Shown piece after piece: positions 24,271-31,886 of a stretch of DNA of 37,036 bases. Origin of the DNA: JBKQWK01 sp052139595. Lineage in GTDB: Bacteria > Actinomycetota > Thermoleophilia > UBA2241. The position numbers and the translations under genes are program-made. Within the stretch, counting starts at the first letter, position 1. Each line of letters starts with the position of its first letter. Location of the stretch: assembly GCA_052139595.1 (NCBI GenBank), contig JBKQWK010000052.1:1-37036 (forward strand), read 5' to 3'. The notes under the pieces were generated by a model. It worked only from the letters and a program-made list of their open reading frames with translations, was not told the origin of the DNA and ran no database searches.

Positions 24271-24659
24271 GCTACGCCCTCGTCAGTGGCGCTGCGAAAG
24301 GTGTCCCAGAAGAGAGCCTCGATACTCTCATCGTCGAGTCCGGCCCGGCGCGCCTTGGCGAGCCAGCGGCTGAGTTCGGAACGCAACGGTCCGTGGGCGG
24401 CGAGCGAAACGTCAGTGAGCGTCTTTACGACAAACGTGCCGATGCCCGGTCGAGCGGCGACGAGGCCGCTGTGTTCGAGCTCCTTGTAGGCTTTGAGCAC
24501 CGTGTTGGGGTTGATCGCCAGGCGACCGACCACCTCTTTGACCGTCGGCAGCTGCTCATTCTCAAGGAGCAGACCGAGCCGCAAGGCCCAGCGTACCTGG
24601 TGGACGATCTGCAGGTAGGGGGCGACGCCCGAGCGCGCGTCGAGATGGAACTCAATCAC
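24267..24659 (-). CDS. GntR family (YtrA subgroup) transcriptional regulator
   Basis: 130 residues, GTG start at 24659 with GGAG 6 bases upstream. Winged-helix domain: PYLQIVHQVRWALRLGLL, QLPTVKEVVGRLAINPNTVL, KAYKELEHSGLVAARPGIGT, which is the diagnostic YtrA signature. The C-terminal part is only about 50 residues and too short for a ligand domain, as usual in the YtrA subgroup. First gene of the ABC operon. A consensus promoter with a palindrome lies just upstream. Confidence 0.95.
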   Translation of the reverse strand: MIEFHLDARSGVAPYLQIVHQVRWALRLGLLLENEQLPTVKEVVGRLAINPNTVLKAYKELEHSGLVAARPGIGTFVVKTLTDVSLAAHGPLRSELSRWLAKARRAGLDDESIEALFWDTFRSATDEGVA

Positions 24660-24676
24660 CTCTGTCTCCAGTCATA

Positions 24677-24726
24677 TAGATATCTAGGAACATAGGTAAT
24701 ATCTGCTCCGCGTGATGGCCTGTCAA
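24677..24726 (-). promoter_or_regulatory. Promoter and palindrome of the GntR-ABC operon
   Basis: Minus strand: -35 TTGACA (24721-24726), 17-base spacer, -10 GATATT (24698-24703), followed downstream by the palindrome TAGATATCTA (24677-24686) in a locally AT-rich stretch, about 18 bases before the start codon. Probably the site where the GntR protein represses; binding is inferred. Confidence 0.65.
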
Positions 24727-24988
24727 GACCCGGCAGGGGCGCTCGTAAGCAGGGGCGCGATGGACGCCGGAGCATCGAGACAACGACGAGTGCCCAAAGG
24801 ATGTCGCCGACCACGAGCCCGCGGATGCTCCAACCCGAGAACGGGCGTTGCGGATCGCATCTTCGACGCGACTGCGCTTGAGGCTCTCGACGGGCCGGAG
24901 GGCAGGCGCGAGAGAGAGCCAAGAGAAGGCGCCGATGCACGTTGGCGGCTGCGCCGCCGTACCGTCGCGCCGGCCTCGCCGTAGGCGT

Positions 24989-25432
24989 CTACGCGCGGTC
25001 GGATCGCATCGCTGTCACCAGTCTGGCGATTCGGCGTTGTCGGACCTCTGAGGTCTTGGCTTCTTCGACGGCGACGACGTGCCTGCGCTTGAGGCCGTAT
25101 GGCAGGCGGTCGAACGCGGCTCTGGCTTCTGGGTCTTCGTTCAGCGCCATGGCGAGGTCCGCTGGCTCGGGTACTACCCTCGGCTCGGTGTCGAGCTTGA
25201 GATCGACCTCCACGACGTCGCCCTCGTCGATCCCGCTCGCGGCACGGTTAGCGGCGCTGATCCCGACCAGGTGTTTGCCGCGTATCAACGCGACCCTGCT
25301 GCGCCACGTATGGCCGTTGATCGTGATCGCGATCAGGGGCCGAGGGCCGAAAGCGAGGGCCTTCACGACATCTGCCGGGATCTCGACACCAGTGGCGTTG
25401 CCGGAAGGAATGACCCTAGCTTGGAACTTCAT
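24989..25432 (-). CDS. DUF1905 / YdeI-type protein
   Basis: 147 residues, ATG 25432. N-terminal DUF1905 barrel (about 1-85): MKFQARVIPSGNATGVEIPA, AITINGHTWRSRVALIRGKH, GDVVEVDLKLDTEPR. C-terminal YdeI/OmpD-associated segment (PF13376-type): EDPEARAAFDRLPYGLKRRH, then VAVEEAKTSEVRQRRIARLV. Length matches the usual two-domain form. Proteins of this kind occur in bacteriocin-protection contexts, but the biochemical role is unknown. A broken DHFR-like gene lies upstream on the same strand. Confidence 0.9.
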   Translation of the reverse strand: MKFQARVIPSGNATGVEIPADVVKALAFGPRPLIAITINGHTWRSRVALIRGKHLVGISAANRAASGIDEGDVVEVDLKLDTEPRVVPEPADLAMALNEDPEARAAFDRLPYGLKRRHVVAVEEAKTSEVRQRRIARLVTAMRSDRA

Positions 25433-25592
25433 CTTTGCATCTCCACGGCGATCGAGATCATTCCGCGCAGGCTTACGGGCGAGCCATTGCAGAGCCGTGA
25501 AAGCGCCATCGGACGTCCGGGTCTTTCGTGCTTGCCCCTCGCTGTCGCAGCAGTTGTGCTGCGAGTTGCGCTCAGTTTGCGGCTGCCCGGAG

Positions 25593-26173
25593 TCATCTCA
25601 CGACCCGGAAGCAAAGATGCGTAACGCTGGGCGTCGCGACGACCCGCGTCCTCTCCAGCTTGATCTGTCGCTCGCCGATGTTGACGAACAAGGGTCGACC
25701 CGCGGCGAGCACGACATTGGCGAGGTGGATCTGCATTTCGTCAACCAGTCCATCCCTCAGGACTGCTGACTGACGCCCGGACCCATCAGGACGACGTTCT
25801 TCTCACCCGCGGCTGCCCGCGCCTGGCGCAGGGCGCTCTCCATCCCGTCGGTGACGAACACGAACGTCGTCGCTCCTCGCTGCAGCGTCTCCTGCGGGCG
25901 GTGCGTGAGCACGAACACCTTCGCCTCTCCGAAGGGAGGGTTCTCGCCCCACGCTTCTCGGACGATGTCGAAGGTCCGCCTGCCCAGCACACAGGACCCT
26001 AAGGTCTTGCGGGGTTCCTCGAAAAGCAACTCGGCATCGGCCTCGGTCCTGCCCTCGAAGACCCATTCGTGAAGCAACCTGCCGCCATCGCCCAACCCGT
26101 TCCCGGGGCCGTCATTGGGACCGGTGACGTAACCGTCCAAGGACATCGCGATGTCGATGATCACCTTGGCCAC
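25593..26173 (-). pseudogene. DHFR-like (RibD C-terminal) protein, frameshifted
   Basis: GTG 26173 with GAGGAGG upstream opens MAKVIIDIAMSLDGYVTGPN; LGRRTFDIVREAWG and VFVFVTDGMESALRQARAAA follow. In the segment after GEKNVVLMG the frame ends (SQQS, stop at 25757), while another frame continues as VLRDGLVDEMQIHLANVVLA, AAGRPLFVNIGERQIKLERT and VTHLCFRVVR to a stop at 25593. A single frameshift near 25765-25780 thus splits an otherwise complete gene. Unless this is a sequencing error, it is a recent pseudogene. Confidence 0.88.
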
Positions 26174-26596
26174 CGTCCGTCCTCCTCTGCTCTGGCGCAT
26201 CGGCTCGCCTTCGCGCTACGGCATTCCCATTCTCGCTGCGCACAAACCCTGGCAGGGCGGGGAAGCTAACCTCTCGCTTTGTGGACGCCAAGGGGATATG
26301 TGGCGGCGGATTCTTGCGCCGCGCCGCCCGCCCGCTTCCGCCCCCGAAATGGACTCCGAATAGACTCCGAATGCCCTGTCACACGACGCTATGCGGCGGT
26401 ACGGAGCAGCGTTCGGTCGGGTTGAACAGGCCAGCGACGGGGGAGCCAGTGCACGGCAAGTTCGCGCCTCAAGAGGCTACCGGTCAGTGGTGGGCGATCT
26501 TGGGTTTAAGCCAACATCTCTGGCGCCGTGCACCTGCGGCTGGCCTCTCAGTGAAGCTCGCGCGCCCGGCTCTGCACACCGCCGTCCACACGACGG
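26174..26596. other. Intergenic region with short 11-bp tandem repeat
   Basis: 423 bases. Plus-strand open frames are Pro/Arg/Ala-rich with no domain. GACTCCGAAT occurs twice, 11 bp apart (26352-26361, 26363-26372), after a partial third unit (CCGAAAT at 26344). Nothing else recognised. Confidence 0.4.
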
Positions 26597-26980
26597 TCAG
26601 GGAATGCGCATGTCCTTTTGCTCACGAGCGTTACACTGCTCTTCCCCGGTGAGGTCGGATTCGTTGACCGGATGAACGACTGACCAGTGCTGGCCGACCG
26701 GGCACCATTGGAAGCGCCACCAGACGAGGCGCAGCGCCTTCAGCGACGCCAGCGGCAGCCAGATTGTCGTGAACAGGTGACCTTGCTGGCAACGGACGAT
26801 GGTATTGCCACCGATGCCGTAACCGCGCCGCCGCAGCACGATGGTGGCCGTGGCCGTGAATGCGATGATGTTGCCGAGGACAACGGCTGGCGGAAAGCGG
26901 CGCCAGCAAGTCTTCTCCTGGGCGTCTCTGTGCACGAACCTGGCACTGCTTTTCGCGCGAGCTCTCGACCGCGCCGCCAT
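26597..26980 (-). CDS. Conserved-looking small protein with CxxGH...CPVGxHW zinc-ribbon-like motif
   Basis: 127 residues from ATG 26980 (weak ribosome site). N-terminal 30 residues are basic; a moderately hydrophobic stretch (about 32-50, VVLGNIIAFTATATIVLRRR) could be a membrane segment. The core IVRCQQGHLFTTIWLP, RLVWWRFQWCPVGQHWS has Cys64-x2-His67 and Cys93-x4-His98, which could bind one zinc, followed by VNESDLTGEEQ. I recall uncharacterised actinobacterial proteins with the same GNTIVRC...WCPVG.HW pattern, without known role. Confidence 0.7.
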   Translation of the reverse strand: MAARSRARAKSSARFVHRDAQEKTCWRRFPPAVVLGNIIAFTATATIVLRRRGYGIGGNTIVRCQQGHLFTTIWLPLASLKALRLVWWRFQWCPVGQHWSVVHPVNESDLTGEEQCNAREQKDMRIP

Positions 26981-27049
26981 CTGCTTTCTGCGTGCGTGCT
27001 GACGTTCTCCGCTCTGTGCGTGCCGGCGAACAGCGCGCTCACTTGGCGC

Positions 27050-27547
27050 TCACCAGAGAAACGGGATGAGGAACCTGACGCGGCGAGCGTAGCCGGCGAA
27101 CTACGTCCCGAACTCCTCGACCAGGAAGCGCTCCTCGGTCTTGGCCTTGAGGGCGGCGGAGACCGTGAACAAGGCGAGGCCGACGAGGCAACGCCATTTG
27201 GCCGACGGCGATGGCGGTGCCCAGGGCCGCGCCGATGAAGCCGCTGCAGATCGGGTTGCGGCTGAGGGCGTAGAGGCCGCTGCGCGCGAGACTGTGGCCC
27301 TCCTTGATCGTGACCCCGCTGCTCCAGTTCCCACCGAGTTCGCGACGCACCGAGATGGCGAAGCCGACGCCGGCGGCAGTGACCGCCTCACCGAATGCAT
27401 CAGTGGTGGCGCCGGCCGACAGGTCGTGCAGGCGCGAGGCGAGCGGTTCGCCCGCTTCACGGACTTGAGCCGGGTCATGCGCGCCGACCAGTAGAGCCAG
27501 AGGGCGGCCCAGAGCCCGTGGACCAGCCGGGAGAAGGGGCTGCTCAT
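27050..27547 (-). pseudogene. Isoprenylcysteine carboxyl methyltransferase-like (ICMT/PEMT) membrane protein, multiply broken
   Basis: Three pieces in different frames together give the family: HGLWAALWLYWSARMTRLKS; then, shifted, ELGGNWSSGVTIKEGHSLAR, SGLYALSRNPICSGFIGAAL, GTAIAVG; then, shifted back, VGLALFTVSAALKAKTEERF, LVEEFGT, a TAG, and FAGYARRVRFLIPFLW to TGA at 27050. NW....T.KEGH.L..SG.Y...RNPI is the SAM-binding hallmark of ICMT-like methyltransferases. Two frameshifts and a nonsense codon: inactive. Start position is uncertain. Confidence 0.8.
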
Positions 27548-27997
27548 GCTTCAGCATGTGACGCCGCGGCGATGGCGGCATGATAACAGCAAGCGTAGGG
27601 CGCGGGCGGTGTGGGCAAGCTCGCTCCTGACTCTCGGCCAGCCGCGTGACATTCGCCCAGGAGCGACCGTCTGTGAACGCGAAGCGTGCGAGCGCAGGGC
27701 TACCTCGGGCCGGCGCCACCTCGCTCATGAGCCTGCCAAGGATTCCAAAGTTGCCAATAGGTTGCCAAATCTGCAGGAAACGTGGCGGGTCGGATGGGGA
27801 GCGCGGCCACGGACCGTGGGCGCTCAGTGACGGGACGCGCCGCGTCCGGCTATTGCTGGTGTCCGTCATGCCTGACCGTTCTGCCGCTCGTCGGCCGCGG
27901 GAGGAACGAGTGACGGCGAATCTCCTGCGGCGGCAAGCTGTCGCTCGCGGCCGTGTCGTCCCCGCGGCGCGGCTGCACGGTCGGCGACGCAAGAACT
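27548..27997. other. Region without recognisable genes
   Basis: 450 bases between the ICMT pseudogene and the stop of the gene at 27998. Open frames on both strands have no family resemblance, and I see no repeats or hairpins worth reporting. Confidence 0.4.
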
Positions 27998-28462
27998 CTA
28001 GTACTCTCCCTTGATCACGAAGAATGAACCGCGAATGGTTCCGGCCAGTTTGGACTTCTGCCTGGCGAACTTGAACTTCGTTTGCAGCTCCGCCGGCACT
28101 TCCATCCCTTCCGCAAGCTTGAAGCCGACAGCTCGCTTCTTGGGGTCATCGATCGTATACACGACGTTGAGCGCAAGACCGTCCTCATAGAAGACGTAGG
28201 CGAATCTGATGTTCTCCACTTGGAAGCGTGACGTCTCCAGAGGCTTGGCAGCAAGCTCAATATCACGTTCTTCCTTGAGGATTTTGCTTACGTAGTCCAG
28301 TGTGCCCTGGCTGTCGCCAGCCGCTACGACGGTGAACTCATGCTTGTATTTGTTCATGAAGTATCTGGCTTCATTGGCGCGGAGACCGGCAAGCGCTCCT
28401 GCTACCGGTGAAGTCTCCAGACCAACCGCAGACACGTTTTCAAAATCAACGACCTTGGACAC
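27998..28462 (-). CDS. Unrecognised 154-aa protein, lysine-rich, lower GC than neighbours
   Basis: GTG 28462 with GGAGGAGG about 9 bases upstream, a strong translation signal. The product is soluble: ARYFMNKYKHEFTVVAAGDS, ILKEERDIELAAKPLETSRF, RFAYVFYEDGLALNVVYTID, KSKLAGTIRGSFFVIKGEY. No signal peptide, no helix bundle in the membrane, no motif I know. Predicted mixed alpha/beta. It is richer in Lys, Phe and Tyr than neighbouring proteins and its DNA looks less GC-rich, which suggests transfer. Function unknown. Confidence 0.75.
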   Translation of the reverse strand: MSKVVDFENVSAVGLETSPVAGALAGLRANEARYFMNKYKHEFTVVAAGDSQGTLDYVSKILKEERDIELAAKPLETSRFQVENIRFAYVFYEDGLALNVVYTIDDPKKRAVGFKLAEGMEVPAELQTKFKFARQKSKLAGTIRGSFFVIKGEY

Positions 28463-28786
28463 TCTTATCCTCCTCCTATGAGCTCCCCCGCTGCTTTCTT
28501 AGGGAGCCTGTGCGGCGTCTACTGAGCTGCGAGGGCAACGTGCGGATTCTGTAGGGCTTTACCCTCTGCGTCGGTCCCGGCGGGGATCCCAGCGTTGATA
28601 TACCCGCCGGAGCCGTGCGTCACCGCACGCTGGGGGAGAAGCGGGAGAAGGCGGGTCAGCGGGCTCGGCAACGGGTCGCCAGCAGCGGAGGCGATCATCT
28701 TCCCGGGCTTCTCGCTGACCGATTACGCGCCTCTGCCCCCAACCCCGGAGGTGACTCTGGCGCTAACATAGGAAGTGGACCGACGC
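28463..28786. other. Region without recognisable genes
   Basis: 324 bases upstream of the 28462 gene. Only its ribosome site is clear; no open frame with family likeness. Confidence 0.35.
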
Positions 28787-28876
28787 ATGGGCTCCGGCCA
28801 CATCGCTTTCGTGCTGGTCGTCTGTGGTCTGCCGTTTCTGGTCGCCGCCCTGCGCTCCCACGGCGAGGGGAGGTGA
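28787..28876 (+). pseudogene. Truncated copy of the 4571 small membrane gene
   Basis: 29 codons, MGSGHIAFVLVVCGLPFLVA then ALRSHGEGR and TGA. The last 77 bases, running three bases past the stop, match the end of the gene at 4571-4771 with 7 differences, four of them synonymous. The first helix and loop are missing. An ATG is present but its ribosome site is poor. Probably a fragment left by recombination. Confidence 0.65.
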
Positions 28877-28968
28877 AGGTGCGCCGCAGACTTGTTATAC
28901 CGTGCCTCTCTGTCATCATCACGGCCGCATCCCTTTCGCCTCTACACAGGTCGAGGAGTTCGGCGCCG

Positions 28969-29030
28969 TTCGAGTATTTTCTCACTTGAGGCAACGAATC
29001 AGTTTCGAGTACTTTCTTCATGAGGCAATG
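28969..29030. repeat. Two-unit imperfect tandem repeat, period 35 bp
   Basis: TTCGAGTATTTTCTCACTTG AGGCAACG (28969-28996) is followed by TTCGAGTACTTTCTTCATG AGGCAATG (29004-29030) in an AT-rich patch about 40 bases before the CapA-like gene. Could be two binding sites; only two units, so not an array. Confidence 0.6.
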
Positions 29031-29037
29031 TAAGGGC

Positions 29038-29067
29038 TTGGGCGTTGATGCACCGGTCTTGTACACT
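29038..29067 (+). promoter_or_regulatory. Candidate promoter of the CapA-like gene, leaderless
   Basis: TTGGGC (29038-29043), 18-base spacer, TACACT (29062-29067), five bases, then ATG 29073. No ribosome site is present, so transcription would start at or next to the ATG. Confidence 0.45.
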
Positions 29068-29072
29068 TCTGC

Positions 29073-30341
29073 ATGATGCCTCTTTCGAGACCCGATCACG
29101 CCTCGGTGCACGTGTACGTGACCGAGCGCGAGGCGCGGCGCCGCAGGCGCCGCCGCCGTCTGGTACTGCTCACGGGTGTCGCTGCCGCGGTCGTAGCCGC
29201 TGCGGCGGCCGGCGTGTGGGCCTTAGCGGGCGGCAGAAGTGCGCCGTCGACAGGTCCCCCCGTAACAGTCGCCGCGACCGGCACGGTCCGCCCTTCCCCA
29301 GCCAGCCTCTCTACGGCCTCCCCTTCCGCGGCCAGTCCCTCGGCGTCACCCGCGGTTTCCCCCACGGCCATTACGATCGGCTGGGTGGGTGACACGACGC
29401 CGGGATCGATGTACGGCATCCCGCCCGACGCCGGCCGCGCTCTGTTCGGCTCCCTGCGCCCCTTGCTGAGCAAGCCGGACCTCATGATCGCCAATCTCGA
29501 GGGCACGTATTCCACGCCCGGCCCGTCCAAGTGCGCCGGGGAGTCGTCGGGCGTGTGCTATGCCTTCCAGGTACCTCCGTCGTATGCCAAGGCGCTCGCG
29601 TGGTCGGGCATCGACCTCGTGAACATGGCCAACAACCACAGCATGGATTACCTCCGGCGCGGGTTCCTGCAGACTCAGGCGGCGCTCAAGAAGGCAGGCG
29701 TTCGCTACGCCGGGCTGCCCAACACGGTGACGCTTGTGAACGTGCACGGCGTGCGCGTCGCCGTCGTGGGATTTTCGCCGTACCCGTGGAGTGCTCCGCT
29801 CAACGACATCCCGGCCGCGGCCAAGCTCGTGAAGCGCGCGGCCGCGGAGGCCGACGTCGTCATCGTGCTCATGCACGCAGGGGCCGAGGGAGCGGACCAG
29901 GTCCACACGCCCCAGGGCAGCCAGTACTTCGACGGCGAGGATCGCGGCAATGTGCGCGCCTTCGCCCACGCCATGGTCGACACCGGGGCCGACCTGGTGT
30001 TCGGCTCCGGTCCCCACGTCATCCGCGGCATCGAGCGCTACAAGGGCCGCCTCATCGCCTACTCGCTCGGCAACTTCGCCGGCTGGGGCAACTTCGGCCT
30101 GGGCGGCAACCTCAGCCTCTCCGGCCTGCTGACCGTCAGGATCGACAAGACCGGGCGCATCCTCGGCGGGCGCTGGCTCTCGCTCTACGTCGCCCCGCCT
30201 GGGGTTTCGCGCGTGGACGGCTCAGATGCGTCTCTCAAGCTGGTGCGCAGCCTCTCGGCGAGCGACTTTACGCACACGTATCGCCTCGACTCCCAAGGGT
30301 ATTTCACGGCGCAGTCGGGGGCACAGGGGTCGACGCAGTAG
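29073..30341 (+). CDS. CapA-family (PGA_cap) metallophosphoesterase-like membrane protein
   Basis: 422 residues. An Arg-rich cytoplasmic start (RRRRRRRR at about 22-29) leads to one helix (about 30-50), a Ser/Pro/Ala/Thr-rich linker to about 95, and a PGA_cap domain (about 97-390). Motifs: IGWVGDTTPGS, LMIANLEGTYS, LVNMANNHSMDYLRRG, VVGFSPYPWS, VIVLMHAGAEG, GSGPHVIRGIERYKGRLIAY, YSLGNFAGWG. The Asp, Asn and His residues of the calcineurin-like metal site are present. CapA/PgsA proteins act in poly-gamma-glutamate capsule work, but no capB/capC lies nearby, so this may be a different surface hydrolase. Confidence 0.92.
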   Translation: MMPLSRPDHASVHVYVTEREARRRRRRRRLVLLTGVAAAVVAAAAAGVWALAGGRSAPSTGPPVTVAATGTVRPSPASLSTASPSAASPSASPAVSPTAITIGWVGDTTPGSMYGIPPDAGRALFGSLRPLLSKPDLMIANLEGTYSTPGPSKCAGESSGVCYAFQVPPSYAKALAWSGIDLVNMANNHSMDYLRRGFLQTQAALKKAGVRYAGLPNTVTLVNVHGVRVAVVGFSPYPWSAPLNDIPAAAKLVKRAAAEADVVIVLMHAGAEGADQVHTPQGSQYFDGEDRGNVRAFAHAMVDTGADLVFGSGPHVIRGIERYKGRLIAYSLGNFAGWGNFGLGGNLSLSGLLTVRIDKTGRILGGRWLSLYVAPPGVSRVDGSDASLKLVRSLSASDFTHTYRLDSQGYFTAQSGAQGSTQ

Positions 30342-30432
30342 AACAAGCAACTGTAGATCACGAACAGCACCGCGTTGATGGGCAGGCCGTACACCTCTTG
30401 CGGCTGTTTGAAGAGCAGGCAGAACCTGAGGA

Positions 30433-30717
30433 GTGCGTGCCTCGATCATGCTCTTCCCCTGTGCCGGCCGTGTGCTGCCGGTGCGGGAGGCCATTCGTGC
30501 TCGGTACCGCCCCCGGTGTGGCACCTCTCTTGTGTGCACCCTTGTCGCGGTCGACGAGTCCAATCTCGAGGAGTCTCTCGCGGCGTTCCGACAGACACGT
30601 GCCATCGATGCGGTGGCGTCCATGCAGCGCCGCTCGGTCGCACGCGGCGCCGATTCGCTCATCGTAGAGGACATTGACGCTGAGATTGTTGCGGTCCGCG
30701 AGGCACGAAGGCATTGA
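30433..30717 (+). pseudogene. Antitoxin-like ORF preceding a PIN toxin gene, N-terminus uncertain
   Basis: The C-terminal 45 or so residues (LEESLAAFRQTRAIDAVASM, QRRSVARGADSLIVEDIDAE, IVAVREARRH) have the helical DxxSMQxRxVxxGxDxLxxEDIDAEI pattern of antitoxins found before PIN toxins. The upstream 45 residues look unrelated and no ribosome site is visible, so the start is unclear and the 5' end may be lost. The stop overlaps the toxin's TTG start by 4 bases (TTGA), the usual arrangement of such pairs. Confidence 0.5.
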
Positions 30718-31094
30718 GGATCGTGCTCGACACCAACGTGCTGGCTTCGGGGGCTGCTTTCGCCATTCGGTCCCCCTGGCGAGATCGTCCGGATGGCCTC
30801 GTCGGGCGCCGTGGCATTGTGTCTCGACGCGCATCCTCGCTGCGTATGACGACGTGCTTGCGCGACCCCGGTTCGGGTTCGACGCTGACTCGGCCGCGGC
30901 ACTTCTCGACTACATCGACTTCCGCAGTGAGGTGGTCGCGTCTGAGCCGCTCGAGCAGCGCCTTCCGGATCCCGATGACGGGCCGTCCCTCGAGGTCGCG
31001 GCCGCCTCTGGAGCGGACTGTCTGGTGACCGGGAAGCTCGCCCACTTCCCCTCGAACATCAAAGCCCGCGTCACGGCACTCTCGCCTGCGCACG
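30714..31094 (+). pseudogene. PIN-domain toxin (VapC-like/COG1569 type), frameshifted
   Basis: TTG 30714 opens MRIVLDTNVLASGAAF with the PIN Asp in LDTN. The frame then shifts: GPPGEIVRMASSGAVALCLD is in a second frame, and after a likely 2-base loss in a CGCGCG run near 30825 the third frame gives RILAAYDDVLARPRFGFDAD, EPLEQRLPDPDDGPSLEVAA, SGADCLVTGKLAHFP and KARVTALSPA. All PIN acidic positions can be read across the frames, but no intact protein is made. Two lesions; probably dead ribonuclease toxin. Confidence 0.85.
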
Positions 31095-31598
31095 ACCCGG
31101 CAGCGGCTTCCGCGAGAAGTTCTATCCGCGTGATCTCATCCCGGTCGCCACGGTCAGAGCGAGCGCATTCGACTGGACGACGTTCTACGCCACCTTGGCG
31201 ATCACGCGGCCGACCTCGCGGCGCGATACGCCCAGTGTGAGCAGTGACTTCACCAAAAGGTCAAGCGAGACCGAGGCATCCGCCCTGACATACCCCCGAA
31301 GGATCTGCCTTGCCGCAACGCAGCAGTCACTTGCCCCGACGTACGAAGGCGGAGGCGCATCCGGCCTTCCCCTCGCCGTCCGAGGCGGCCGGGGTTGCCG
31401 CAGCGGATGCGTGGTCGCGCGCACGAGGCCGCTCCTGGATCACGCGGCTGAGATACCGGCTTACGGCCGGCCGATGGTTTTGCAGCGCCGCGTTCGGGTT
31501 CCTGCCGTGCAAACGGACACACCGTCCTCAAACGACGACCAAAGAGAGGTCGGCACTGAAGACGAATGCGTGCTGTGATAGAGGAATCGACTGGGATC
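31095..31598. other. Region with fragmentary open frames, no supported gene
   Basis: About 500 bases between the PIN pseudogene and the DHFR fragment. On the minus strand the end of an open frame (31185-31300) reads SVSLDLLVKSLLTLGVSRRE and VGRVIAKVA before a stop, which looks like real protein, but no start, family or upstream continuation can be shown. The plus strand shows FREKFYPRDLIPVATVRASA, equally unplaced. Likely debris of one or more genes. Confidence 0.4.
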
Positions 31599-31800
31599 AT
31601 GGTCGCGAGCGCCAAGGGAGCCGAGCGCGAAGGCCTCGGCAAAACAATCTGGCCGATCTGGTCGGTGACCATGTCTCTGGACGGCTTCATCGCTTGCCGC
31701 GAGGACGCGACGGACTGGGTGTTCGGCCATCTTGGGCCGAGTCCCGTCGTCGACGAGATCGCGGTCACACTCGTCGCGGTGCGTCAACGCGTTTGTGGTC
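31599..31800 (+). pseudogene. N-terminal fragment of a DHFR-like (RibD C-terminal) gene
   Basis: WSVTMSLDGFIACREDATDW, VFGHLGPSPVVDEIAVTLVA is the start of a DHFR-like protein (compare SLDGF..G..D..DWVF). After about 45 residues the match ends before the expected LGRRTY motif, and the same frame runs on into unrelated sequence and the ABM gene at 31887. A truncated remnant; a third member of this family in the window, after 6083 and 25593. Confidence 0.7.
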
Positions 31801-31886
31801 CGGTACCCGATGGTACAAGCCAGCACTGCGGTGAGTGTGCGCTTGTGACAAGGAGCGGCTCTATCCGCCTTACGTTAGAGGCAATC

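Noticed and set aside
26344..26372. Short GACTCCGAAT repeat as a regulatory site
   Set aside because: Only two full units, no gene start nearby that it could serve; listed under the intergenic region only.
28969..29030. Possible CRISPR-like repeat
   Set aside because: Only two imperfect units with a 7-base gap and no cas genes.
30342..30432. Minus-strand hydrophobic peptide (VYGLPINAVLFVIYSCLFYC) just after the CapA-like gene
   Set aside because: Runs into the antisense of CapA without a stop or family match; may be a trace of a lost membrane protein but cannot be supported.
29531..30667. 378-codon plus-strand open frame overlapping the CapA-like gene
   Set aside because: Arg/Gly-rich translation in the wrong frame of a well-supported gene.
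31185..31424. Minus-strand open frame ending LLVKSLLTLGVSRREVGRVI
   Set aside because: The last 40 residues look protein-like, but there is no credible start or recognised family, so it is described only as debris.
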